NCBI GenBank assembly: GCA_945982465.1
Contig: CAMFSB010000139.1
Coordinates: 1 to 5,257 of the forward strand
Length of the DNA stretch: 5,257 bases
Reading direction: 5' to 3'
Source: an uncultured Faecalibacterium sp.
GTDB taxonomy: Bacteria > Bacillota > Clostridia > Oscillospirales > Ruminococcaceae
Part shown: positions 1-5,257 of the stretch, piece by piece
How positions within the stretch are numbered: position 1 is the first letter of the stretch
Layout of the letters: every line of letters begins with the position of its first letter
Position numbers and translations under genes: made by a program
Notes under the pieces: model-generated
The model's input: the letters and a program-made list of their open reading frames with translations, nothing else
Database searches by the model: none
What the model was told of the DNA's origin: nothing

Positions 1-261
1 GTGTCCACCAACGTGAGCGCGCTGGAAAAGGGCGGCTACATTTACCGCGAAAAGCGCAGCGGCAACGCCAAGGTGGTGCATTTGTACTGCACCCCCGCCG
101 GCGAAAAGCTGAGCACGTTGTATGTGGCCAAAACCACGCTGGATATCATGAAGATCCAGTCGGAGCTGCTCAAAACCAATTCGCAGGCGGAGCTCAACGC
201 GTTCTGCCATGTGCTGCACCAGTATCTGCGGCTGATCACCAAGGAGACCGGCCGCGGCTGA
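1..261 (+). CDS. MarR-family transcriptional regulator, C-terminal part (5' end outside window)
   Basis: The 86 visible codons look like the end of the winged helix-turn-helix domain and the C-terminal dimerisation helix of a MarR-type regulator. Residues 1-12 (VSTNVSALEKGG) fit the end of the DNA-recognition helix. Next comes the wing (YIYREKRSGNAKVVHLYCT, about 13-31), then the family-typical T-P-A-G-E turn and a long amphipathic helix to the stop at 259-261. MarR proteins are usually about 140-160 residues, so 50-70 N-terminal residues should lie to the left. The GTG at position 1 is therefore probably an internal valine codon, not a start. The wing lacks the usual D-x-R triplet and has S-G-N instead, a common variation in this superfamily. 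The gene converges on the OFA transporter gene, so it gives no direct sign of controlling it. The family call is fairly secure; the ligand and target are unknown. Confidence 0.82.
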   Translation: MSTNVSALEKGGYIYREKRSGNAKVVHLYCTPAGEKLSTLYVAKTTLDIMKIQSELLKTNSQAELNAFCHVLHQYLRLITKETGRG

Positions 262-279
262 GCCTTTTTGCGCAATGGG

Positions 280-313
280 ATCTCCCCCGCCCACCGGGTG
301 GGGGAGATTTTTT
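280..313 (+). terminator. Intrinsic terminator of the MarR-type gene
   Basis: A 13-bp stem (280-292 with 296-308, one G-U pair, ACC loop) is followed by six T residues at 308-313, starting 18 bases after the regulator's stop codon. An outer repeat GCGCAA (270-275) / TTGCGC (312-317) could extend the pairing. On the minus strand the hairpin is followed by CCCATTGCGC with no T run, so it works mainly for plus-strand transcripts and is not an obvious terminator for the converging transporter gene. Confidence 0.88.
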
Positions 314-355
314 GCGCGGCTCGGTTTTCAGCCCGGGGCGGCTGCCGTGCCCGCC

Positions 356-1597
356 TTATTCCTGCACGGAAGCGGCGGGTACAGGGGCTGCCGCCGTGGG
401 GGCCGGCTCCTTCAGGGCAAACTGGAACGCAAACGCAACGCAGGCGCAGCCTACCATCACCAGCAGCGGCGCGGTAAACGAGCCGCTGGCCACCATAATG
501 GCGGTAACACCGGAGATGAAGAAGGTGTTGACCAGCGAGCGCATGTTGCACAGGCTGAAGTTGATGCTGAAGTTTTCGTTGCCGAAAAAGCTGCGGATGA
601 CCACCGGCGCCAGAACCGGGCCGTAGCCGTAGCCCAGGCCGGTGAGCGCAATGCCCAATACGGCCAGCGGCTGCATCTGCAGCAGCAGCGCCGCCAGCAG
701 GCACAGGCCCGAACCCAGTACGGTCAGGCTGCCGGCCAGCATGGTGATTTTGCGGCCAAAGCGGTCGTACACCGCGCCGAACAGGATGCGGCTCAGCCCG
801 TTAAAGGCCGACATCACACCCACCAACGTGGCGGCGGTGCCCGCCGTGATCTTTACCGACAGGCAGTAATCGTACAGCAAAGCAGACATGGAGCTGCCCA
901 TACAGCCATTGAACAGCAGGTAGATCACCAGCACCCAAAAGCTGGCCTGCCGCAGCACCTGCGCAGGCGGGTACTCCCGCGTGCTGGCGCCGCGGCTGCC
1001 CGCGGCGGGCGCCGGGGCGCGCCCCCGGAACAAAACGGCGCACAGCAGCAAAGACGCCGCCGCCAGCGTGCCCAGCAGCAGGTAGCAGCCGCGCCAGCCC
1101 ACACCGGGCACATCGAACAGCTTGGTGGCCGGCCGGCCCACGATCAGCGCGCTGCAGCCAAAGCCCATCATCAGGATGCCGCTGCTCAGGCCGGGCCGGT
1201 CGGTAAACCAGCTGCCCACCCAGGCCAGCAGCACCGGGTATGCAATGCCAAAGCCGCCACCCACCAGGCCGCTGAAATACACAAATAACTGTGCCACACT
1301 GCCGCCCTGCAGCCGGGACATCAGGCCGTAGCCGACAAACATCAGCACGCCGCCCAGCGCCAGCGTAACGCGGTGGCCGGCTTTTTTGGACAGCGCGCTG
1401 CCCAGAATGCTGCCTGCGCTGAACACACAGAACGACAGCGAGTAGGCCAGCGAAAGCTGGGTGGGCTGCCAGCCGAAGTTTTCGGCCAGCGGCACTTTCA
1501 GCACCGACCAGCTGTAAATGGTGCCCATGCACAACATGGTCGCTGTACCCAGCGCCAGATACAGCCAGCGGATGCCCGCAAAGGGGTGTTGTTTCAT
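356..1597 (-). CDS. MFS transporter, OFA (oxalate/formate antiporter) family
   Basis: This encodes a 413-residue inner-membrane protein with about 12 hydrophobic segments, the normal length for OFA-family major facilitators, which exchange or import small carboxylates. Family marks: G25-T-I-Y-S-W-S-V-L in the first membrane segment, followed by PLAENFGW; GGGFGIAYPVLLAWVGSWF near 113-131, followed by TDRPGLSSGI; and a second-half MFS motif A, Y277-D-R-F-G-R-K, in the loop after segment 8. The first-half motif A (KKAGHR, about 71-76) is degenerate. R270 lies where OxlT has its substrate-binding Arg272, as I recall that protein. The counterpart of the OxlT lysine in segment 11 is not evident (NFSLCNMRSLVN, 346-357), so oxalate is not a safe substrate. 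The C-terminus is an Ala/Pro-rich tail (EPAPTAAAPVPAASVQE). I chose ATG 1597 because MKQHPFAGIRWLYLALGT is a normal family N-terminus. The SD-like GAAAGG (1619-1614) sits 16 bases upstream, which is long; TTG at 1609, in frame and 4 bases from it, is the alternative. The reading frame stays open to 1849, but that extension runs through hairpins. The family is secure; the substrate is unknown. Confidence 0.92.
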   Translation of the reverse strand: MKQHPFAGIRWLYLALGTATMLCMGTIYSWSVLKVPLAENFGWQPTQLSLAYSLSFCVFSAGSILGSALSKKAGHRVTLALGGVLMFVGYGLMSRLQGGSVAQLFVYFSGLVGGGFGIAYPVLLAWVGSWFTDRPGLSSGILMMGFGCSALIVGRPATKLFDVPGVGWRGCYLLLGTLAAASLLLCAVLFRGRAPAPAAGSRGASTREYPPAQVLRQASFWVLVIYLLFNGCMGSSMSALLYDYCLSVKITAGTAATLVGVMSAFNGLSRILFGAVYDRFGRKITMLAGSLTVLGSGLCLLAALLLQMQPLAVLGIALTGLGYGYGPVLAPVVIRSFFGNENFSINFSLCNMRSLVNTFFISGVTAIMVASGSFTAPLLVMVGCACVAFAFQFALKEPAPTAAAPVPAASVQE

Positions 1598-1598
1598 G

Positions 1599-1619
1599 AT
1601 TTGTACCAAATTACCTTTC
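1599..1619 (-). promoter_or_regulatory. Ribosome binding site plus AT-rich palindrome at the OFA gene start
   Basis: On the minus strand, GAAAGG (1619-1614) is the only SD-like sequence near the ATG at 1597. Between them lies the 13-base inverted repeat ATTTG-GTA-CAAAT (1611-1599), conspicuous in GC-rich surroundings. It could be an operator for a dimeric regulator, or a small RNA hairpin that brings the distant SD closer to the ATG. The sequence shows the repeat directly; both functions are inference. Confidence 0.4.
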
Positions 1620-1627
1620 AAACATAA

Positions 1628-1657
1628 AGGCGGCAGAGGCTTTGACCTCTGCCGCCT
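1628..1657 (-). promoter_or_regulatory. Leader hairpin upstream of the OFA transporter gene
   Basis: A perfect 12-bp stem (1628-1639 with 1646-1657, six-base loop) lies 30 bases upstream of the OFA gene's ATG. On the minus strand its 3' arm is followed by TTATGTTTG and then the SD-like GAAAGG, so it could be an attenuator-like terminator with a poor U tract, or an mRNA-stabilising 5' hairpin. AAAGGAGG, a near-perfect SD, immediately precedes and partly overlaps the 5' arm on the minus strand, with no start codon at usable distance. On the plus strand the tail is TCCTTTTGCTT, a weak terminator. The stem is certain; its function and working strand are not. Confidence 0.5.
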
Positions 1658-1672
1658 CCTTTTGCTTATAAG
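1642..1672 (+). promoter_or_regulatory. Possible sigma-70/SigA promoter reading rightward
   Basis: TTGACC (1642-1647) and TATAAG (1667-1672) each match five of six bases of the -35 and -10 consensus. The spacer is 19 bases, at the long end of what is tolerated. The predicted start is about 1678-1679. The -10 lies inside the perfect palindrome GCTTATAAGC (1664-1673), so the same box could also serve leftward transcription of the OFA gene, but no good -35 is present in that direction. The -35 overlaps the leader hairpin. This is a plausible but unproven promoter. Confidence 0.32.
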
Positions 1673-1677
1673 CGAAT

Positions 1678-1857
1678 ACAGGGGTTTGCCGCAGTGGCGG
1701 GCGGCCCGGCCTGTTCGGCAGGACGCTTTTGCTGGGGCAGCCGGCCGGTACATCACGCGCCGGGCCGGTGCGGCATGACCGCGCCCCGTGCCGGCAGGTG
1801 CAAAACTGTCTGCTATGGGATGGGGCGTCCCCCGGAAGGAACGCCCCATCCTTTTTT
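1678..1857 (+). ncRNA. Candidate unannotated small RNA (structured, about 180 nt)
   Basis: The interval starts where the promoter-like pair would initiate and ends in a plus-strand intrinsic terminator. Both flanking genes are on the minus strand, so the terminator has no obvious coding client. Possible structure: ACAG (1678-1681) pairs with CTGT (1806-1809), and TTTGC (1685-1689) with GCAAA (1800-1804), closing the molecule. Inside are a small CCTG/CAGG hairpin (1710-1722) and a longer GC-rich stem (1737-1748 with 1760-1771, two single-G bulges, 11-base loop), plus GCGG/CCGC (1770-1773 with 1779-1782). No convincing ORF with an SD is present. The size is in the 6S RNA range, but I cannot show the 6S central bubble and do not assign it. 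The alternative is that this is simply the GC-rich leader or spacer of the OFA gene, read leftward. Confidence 0.28.
1818..1857 (+). terminator. Intrinsic terminator, plus-strand orientation
   Basis: An 11-bp perfect stem (1818-1828 with 1841-1851) is followed by six T residues (1852-1857). The loop is CCCCCGGAAGGA, partly able to pair further. In the other direction the hairpin is preceded by an A run and followed by CATAGCAGACAG, so it is a poor terminator for the facilitator gene that ends at 1921 on the minus strand, although it may act as a 3' stabilising structure. Orientation is the notable point: it stops rightward transcripts from a region with no plus-strand gene. Confidence 0.72.
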
Positions 1858-1920
1858 ATTCAAAACGATCTGATAAATTTCATTTCTCCGAGGAACTGAG
1901 GGTGTGAACGAACTGTAAGC

Positions 1921-3198
1921 TTACTTCTCCGCAGCAGCGGCAGCGCGATGCTTGATGATCATGCGATCGCTGATGAACGCGCAGACCAGGCCCAGAACAG
2001 CAGCAGCAATGCAGGTACCGAAGATCATCTTGAACGCACCGGTGCCGTACTGCTCAAGCCAGCCGCCGCACATGGAGGAGTAGAAGGTGTCGGGCAGGAA
2101 GCCCAGCAGGGAAGCGATGCCGATCACGGAACCAACCATGTTCTTCGGCGTGCCGGACTCATCGATGGTAGCGTAGTACAGAGCACGGAACACGCTGTGG
2201 CACATGGACAGAAGGATCATGATGATCAGCAGGGGCCACATAAAGGCGGCAGTGCCGGGCATCAGGATCATGATCGCAAAGCCGGCGACCAGAATGATGC
2301 CAGCGCCGATGATGGGCTTGGAGGAGCGGCCGAACTTGGTGGCCAGCAGGGCAGCAGAGGAAGCGCCGATCAGGCCGCAGATCACAGCACGGTAGCTGGT
2401 GAACGGAACGGTGATGCTGGTGCTCATGCCGCAGACCTGCTGCAGGTACGGGGCATAGTAGGAGGACGCAGCGCCGATCAGGGAGCCGCAGAAGATCATG
2501 CCGGCCAGCAGGTAGGTAACGGGCAGCTTGAACGCGCCGCCCATGGCCTTGATGCTCTCGACCAGGCCCTTGTTGGTGGCGTTGACGTTCTTGGGCTCGG
2601 GCATCAGAATGGCCAGCAGGATGCCGACAACGATCATGATGATGCCGCAGGTGCGGATGATGGTGCTCATGGCAACATCGCTGCCGCGGCCGGACAGAGC
2701 CGCAAAGATGGTAACGAACAGCGTGGTGACCAGCAGGCCGCAAACGCTGCGGCCGGCTTCCAGGCTGCCGAACATGCCGCCCTGCTCGCTGGCATCAGCG
2801 ATCAGGTTGATGCACTTGATGGAGGAGGACCAGTAGGTCAGAACGGTGGTAACGGCAAACAGGATGAAGATCAGCTGCAGGGTGGCGTAGCTGGGGAAGG
2901 TGGACTCCCACAGGCCCAGAACGCCGGTGCCGACCATCGAGATGACCATCAGCTTCTTGGCGTCGAACTTGTCGGCGATCCAGCCGCCGGGCAGGTACAG
3001 GATGACGTTGGCAATGCCGTACACGTTCAGCAGGCGGCCGTAGTCAGCGTCACGGCCAACCAGGCCCATGGCTTCCTGCAGCGGGGTGTAGTAGTAGTAC
3101 ATCAGGTAGGGCAGCTGATAAATGGTGTTCAGCGAAAGGATCATGAGGATCAGAGTCAGGATCTTCGCTGTCTTATTGCTTTTGTTTACATTGGGCAT
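1921..3198 (-). CDS. MFS transporter, YihN/NarK-like, substrate unknown
   Basis: This encodes a 425-residue inner-membrane major facilitator with about 12 membrane segments and short cytoplasmic ends (MPNVNKSNKTAK at the N-terminus, HRAAAAAEK at the C-terminus). The MFS motif A is clear between segments 2 and 3: L-P-G-G-W-I-A-D-K-F-D-A-K-K (69-82). The second-half equivalent is reduced to ATKFGRSSK (286-294). The late stretch from YYATIDESG (341-349) through GSVIGIASLLGFLPDTFY (356-373) resembles the YihN-like branch, where a G-xx-x-G-I-x-S-x-x-G-Y-x-P-D pattern recurs; this is from memory of the family. Start: ATG 3198 has a strong SD, GGGAGGGG (3212-3205), with GGAGG eight bases from the ATG; the frame stays open to 3318, but that part has no SD or hydrophobic character. 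After the first 15 or so codons Leu is mostly CTG, and Asn and Tyr mostly AAC and TAC, with some GTT, GCT and CGT, a bias usual in well-expressed genes. It is separated by 175 bases from the yitT-like gene, so it is probably transcribed separately. The superfamily is certain; the subfamily is tentative. Confidence 0.9.
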   Translation of the reverse strand: MPNVNKSNKTAKILTLILMILSLNTIYQLPYLMYYYYTPLQEAMGLVGRDADYGRLLNVYGIANVILYLPGGWIADKFDAKKLMVISMVGTGVLGLWESTFPSYATLQLIFILFAVTTVLTYWSSSIKCINLIADASEQGGMFGSLEAGRSVCGLLVTTLFVTIFAALSGRGSDVAMSTIIRTCGIIMIVVGILLAILMPEPKNVNATNKGLVESIKAMGGAFKLPVTYLLAGMIFCGSLIGAASSYYAPYLQQVCGMSTSITVPFTSYRAVICGLIGASSAALLATKFGRSSKPIIGAGIILVAGFAIMILMPGTAAFMWPLLIIMILLSMCHSVFRALYYATIDESGTPKNMVGSVIGIASLLGFLPDTFYSSMCGGWLEQYGTGAFKMIFGTCIAAAVLGLVCAFISDRMIIKHRAAAAAEK

Positions 3199-3364
3199 AA
3201 GTAGCCCCTCCCATCCAAATTTCACTTGCGTCCCCGGAGAAAGGACTTTACCATTGTGCACCGCCCGGCCGCTGGGAATGAGAAGCGTGCGGCAGGGCAG
3301 ATGCGCTTTGCTCAGCATCGTTGTTTCGGCACTATCGCGGCGTTGGGATAAAACATGCCGTGCA

Positions 3365-3383
3365 CCGGCCGGTTTACGGCCGG
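3365..3383 (-). terminator. GC palindrome at the end of the yitT-like gene, possible weak terminator
   Basis: The inverted repeat CCGGCCG-N5-CGGCCGG (7-bp arms) overlaps the TAA stop (3376-3374). On the minus strand it is followed, after about 11 bases, by TTTT (3353-3350), too far for a standard intrinsic terminator. A smaller GCCG/CGGC stem lies between and could bring a hairpin closer to the T run. The rest of the 3199-3373 gap shows the facilitator's SD but no convincing -35/-10 pair. Confidence 0.3.
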
Positions 3384-4249
3384 CTGCGGCTCAAGTGGAA
3401 GTTGCCGCCGATCAATTCGTTGGCCGGCAGCAGCATGACAAATGCGTTGGGGTCGATGCTTTGCAGCAGCCGTTTTACCTTGGGTACTTCCTGCGGGCGC
3501 ACGGCCAGCAGCATAACGTTGCGGTTCACGTTGGTGTACATGCCGGTGCCCTCCAGCCGGGTAACAGCCCGGCCCAGAGCCTGCATCAGCGGGTCGGCAA
3601 TGCGGTGCGGCTCCATGGCCGTTACAACCATGCACAGCGAGCCGCGCTCAAAGCCCAGCACGATGCGGTCCGACACAATGGAGCACACCGCAATGGTGAT
3701 GATGGCGTAAAGGCCTACCTCGATGTCGCCAAAGGCGATCATAGCAAGGATCACCACGCCGCCGTCGATAAACACGCACATCTTGCCCACGCTCATGGCG
3801 GGGAACCGCTTGACCATCAGCCGGCTCAGCAGGTCGGTGCCGCCGGTGGAGCCGTTGCCCAACGTCAGCAGCGCCATGCCGACGCCGTAGATCACGCCGC
3901 CGTACACGGCGGCTACCAGCGGGTTGTCCGTCAGAGTGGGAAAAACTGTAAACAGCTCGATGGAAGCGGAGTACACCGTTGCGCCGATAATCGCGCCGAT
4001 GGTGTAGCGCCAGCCGTTTACGACCAGCGACGAAAGCAGGATCGGCACGTTCATCAGAAAGACCAGCGCGCCCACACTGACCGGGAAAACCTGCGTCAGA
4101 ACAATGGCAATACCGGAGATGCCGCCGGCGGCAATGTTGTTGCCCACCAAAAACAAATCCAGCGCCAGGGAATACATCAAAATGCCGCCCAGCGTGCAGA
4201 GCAGGTTTTTTACATGCGGATGGCCGTCGAACAGCTTTTCCAGTTGCAT
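3374..4249 (-). CDS. YitT-family membrane protein (DUF161-type membrane domain with DUF2179 C-terminal domain)
   Basis: This encodes a 291-residue protein of normal length for the YitT family, common in Firmicutes and generally of unknown or transport-related function. Residues about 14-200 form five or six hydrophobic segments bearing family hallmarks: G36-N-N-I-A-A-G-G-I-S-G-I-A, P69 in MNVPI, and G131-N-G-S-T-G-G-T-D-L-L. The soluble DUF2179-like domain is about 205-286, with GTGMYTNVNRNVMLLAV (235-250), the I-D-P-N-A-F motif (265-270) and E278-L-I-G-G-N-F near the end. Start: ATG 4249 has GAGGAA (4262-4257) seven bases upstream. The gap to the symporter gene upstream is 74 bases with no clear terminator, so read-through from that gene is plausible. 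The domain DUF2179 is thought to bind a ligand, but none is known here. Family assignment is secure; function is not. Confidence 0.93.
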   Translation of the reverse strand: MQLEKLFDGHPHVKNLLCTLGGILMYSLALDLFLVGNNIAAGGISGIAIVLTQVFPVSVGALVFLMNVPILLSSLVVNGWRYTIGAIIGATVYSASIELFTVFPTLTDNPLVAAVYGGVIYGVGMALLTLGNGSTGGTDLLSRLMVKRFPAMSVGKMCVFIDGGVVILAMIAFGDIEVGLYAIITIAVCSIVSDRIVLGFERGSLCMVVTAMEPHRIADPLMQALGRAVTRLEGTGMYTNVNRNVMLLAVRPQEVPKVKRLLQSIDPNAFVMLLPANELIGGNFHLSRSRP

Positions 4250-4285
4250 AGGGAAATTCCTCGCAGATCAGCTTGTTAGGCCTGT

Positions 4286-4315
4286 TGTGCCGGGCGGGGC
4301 TGCCTGCCCGGTACA
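4286..4315. other. GC-rich inverted repeat in the symporter-yitT gap
   Basis: CCGGGC (4290-4295) pairs with GCCCGG (4306-4311), extended by TGT/ACA (4286-4288 with 4313-4315). Neither strand has a T run after it, so it is not a standard terminator. It may be an intercistronic hairpin that affects mRNA stability between the symporter and yitT-like genes, or it may be chance in GC-rich DNA. Confidence 0.3.
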
Positions 4316-4324
4316 GTTCACAGG

Positions 4325-5257
4325 TCAGATCAGCCCATTATAGGGCAGCGCCCAGCCGAACAGCAGTACCAGCGTGGTAAGCACGCCGGCCGCGATCAGC
4401 ACAATGCCGTACACCTTGTCCCGCTTGTAATCGGCGGGCACCTTTTCCGCGTCCGGCAGAACCATCAGCTTGGCGCGGTAGGCGGTCTCGGTGGCGGTAA
4501 CGGGGTGCAGCTTGCTGCCGATCACGGCAAAGATCAGGCTGCAGTAAATGCCCATGAAGAACGGGTCCAGGAAGTTGACAAAGACGGAGCTGAACGGCGC
4601 AATGCCGAAGCCTACCAGGAATTTGGGGATCATAAAGCCCAAAAAGCCTGCGATCATGCTCCAGCGCGCGCCGGTAGCGGACAGCTTCTTGCTCACCACG
4701 CTGCCCACGCCGGGCACCACCCAGCTGGCGGCAATGATGGTGGAAGCGAACCACGAGATGATGCGCACGCCGCCCAGGCCCAGGTAGGCCAGAACCAGCG
4801 CCACAACGCCCACCACCAGCATGACGATGCGGCTGACGCGCAGCTGCTGCTTTTCGTCCTTGAACTCCACCTGCACAATGTCGTTGGTGACCGAGAAGCC
4901 CACAACGCTCAGGAAGGTAGAGGCCGACGAAAGGCCTGCGGCCATGATGCCGGCCAGCACCAGCGTGCCCACCAGCTTGGGCATCACGTTGAAGGATGCC
5001 CAGATCAGCACGCGCTGGGGATCTTCCAGGCTGGGGTTCAGGTTCAGCACCGAAATGCTCATCAGGTTGAGGAACAGCAGGAACACCACCGTGCAGATCG
5101 CCGCGATAGCGCCCGAACGGAAGGTGACGTGCTCGCTTTTGGCCATTAGGTTGCGGCCGGCCTGCCAGGGCGAGACGGCCACCGTGATCAGCCAGATGAT
5201 GCCCATGGTGATGGTGTACATCATGGCGCCGAACACATCCGAAGCGCCGGTGCCGGG
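4325..5257 (-). CDS. Sodium:solute symporter (SSS family), C-terminal part (5' end outside window)
   Basis: The frame is open from the right edge to TGA at 4327-4325, giving 310 codons of a family that usually has about 450-550 residues, so the N-terminal third or so is missing. The first in-window residues are PGTGASDVFGAMMYT. SSS hallmarks follow: S-P-W-Q-A-G-R-N-L-M-A-K (about 5170-5135) and the conserved segment A-G-I-M-A-A-G-L-S-S-A-S-T-F-L (4951-4907), continuing to T-N-D-I near 4877. By alignment from memory with PutP, the S-S of GLSSAS corresponds to its Na2-site Ser340/Thr341, so sodium coupling is plausible. Six or so further hydrophobic segments follow, with a polar loop ending in DAEKVPADYKRDK just before the last one. 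The substrate (amino acid, carboxylate, sugar or vitamin in this family) cannot be told. It lies upstream of the yitT-like gene on the same strand. Confidence 0.9.
   Translation of the reverse strand, partial: PGTGASDVFGAMMYTITMGIIWLITVAVSPWQAGRNLMAKSEHVTFRSGAIAAICTVVFLLFLNLMSISVLNLNPSLEDPQRVLIWASFNVMPKLVGTLVLAGIMAAGLSSASTFLSVVGFSVTNDIVQVEFKDEKQQLRVSRIVMLVVGVVALVLAYLGLGGVRIISWFASTIIAASWVVPGVGSVVSKKLSATGARWSMIAGFLGFMIPKFLVGFGIAPFSSVFVNFLDPFFMGIYCSLIFAVIGSKLHPVTATETAYRAKLMVLPDAEKVPADYKRDKVYGIVLIAAGVLTTLVLLFGWALPYNGLI

Noticed and set aside
309..356. Terminator for the OFA gene on the minus strand
   Set aside because: A short GGCGG/CCGCC stem can be drawn just after the stop, but no T run follows, and the 280-308 hairpin also lacks a T run in this direction.
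1658..1810. Cobalamin riboswitch on the minus strand, suggested by GCCACTG (1698-1692)
   Set aside because: The other conserved parts I would expect (GGTGnAA...TCC upstream and a CAGGAGACCTGCC-type B12 box downstream) are absent. A single seven-base match in GC-rich DNA is not enough.
1829..1845. SRP RNA-like GGAAGGAA segment
   Set aside because: It falls in the loop of a simple 11-bp terminator hairpin and lacks the asymmetric internal loop and flanking sequence of SRP domain IV.
1598..1849. N-terminal extension of the OFA transporter to a 497-residue protein
   Set aside because: The extra 84 residues are read through two stable hairpins, are Arg/Pro/Ala-rich, have no family resemblance, and precede the normal OFA N-terminus.
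1775..1873. Short plus-strand ORF of 32 codons starting ATG 1775
   Set aside because: It has no SD, runs through the terminator hairpin and T run, and has no recognisable protein character.
1948..3204. Long plus-strand open frame of 418 codons antisense to the YihN-like facilitator
   Set aside because: The predicted protein is low-complexity, rich in Gln, His, Asp, Gly and Ala without domain features, and arises because the GC-rich codon bias of the real gene keeps stops out of the opposite frame. Similar antisense frames at 275-1288 and 3122-4279 are rejected for the same reason.
3199..3318. N-terminal extension of the YihN-like facilitator to 465 residues
   Set aside because: A strong SD sits eight bases before ATG 3198, and the added 40 residues have no SD or membrane character.

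Overview
The window looks like chromosomal DNA of a GC-rich, low-redundancy bacterium. It is most likely an anaerobic gut-type Firmicute of the Clostridia (the Oscillospiraceae/Ruminococcaceae, for example the Faecalibacterium, Gemmiger or Subdoligranulum group). This is inferred from GC-rich coding sequence with purine-rich ribosome binding sites, compact U-tailed terminators, and a YitT-family protein carrying a DUF2179 tail. No species-level marker is present.

Layout: (1) 1-261 (+) is the 3' part of a MarR-type winged-helix regulator, closed by a strong intrinsic terminator at 280-313. (2) 356-1597 (-) encodes an oxalate/formate-antiporter-type (OFA) major facilitator, converging on the regulator. 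(3) 1598-1920 is a 323-base non-coding gap. It holds a perfect 12-bp leader hairpin before the OFA gene, an AT-rich palindrome between that gene's Shine-Dalgarno (SD) and ATG, a possible plus-strand promoter, GC-rich inverted repeats, and a plus-strand intrinsic terminator at 1818-1857 that no annotated gene explains. (4) 1921-3198 (-) encodes a second, unrelated major facilitator resembling the YihN/NarK-like branch. (5) 3374-4249 (-) encodes a YitT-family membrane protein. (6) 4325-5257 (-) is the C-terminal part of a sodium:solute symporter that runs off the right edge.

Four successive minus-strand genes encode four different families of polytopic membrane protein, with no enzyme or regulator among them. 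The gaps of 74, 175 and 323 bases suggest that the symporter and yitT-like genes may be co-transcribed, while the two facilitators probably have their own promoters. The truncated regulator converges on the block, so it more likely controls something to the left of the window. No substrate can be assigned to any transporter from sequence alone.

The most interesting unexplained signal is in the 1598-1920 gap: a promoter-like pair, a possible end-closing helix and a terminator, all on the plus strand. Together they suggest an unannotated small RNA of about 180 nt transcribed opposite to its neighbours. No complete new system such as defence, a mobile element or CRISPR is visible.
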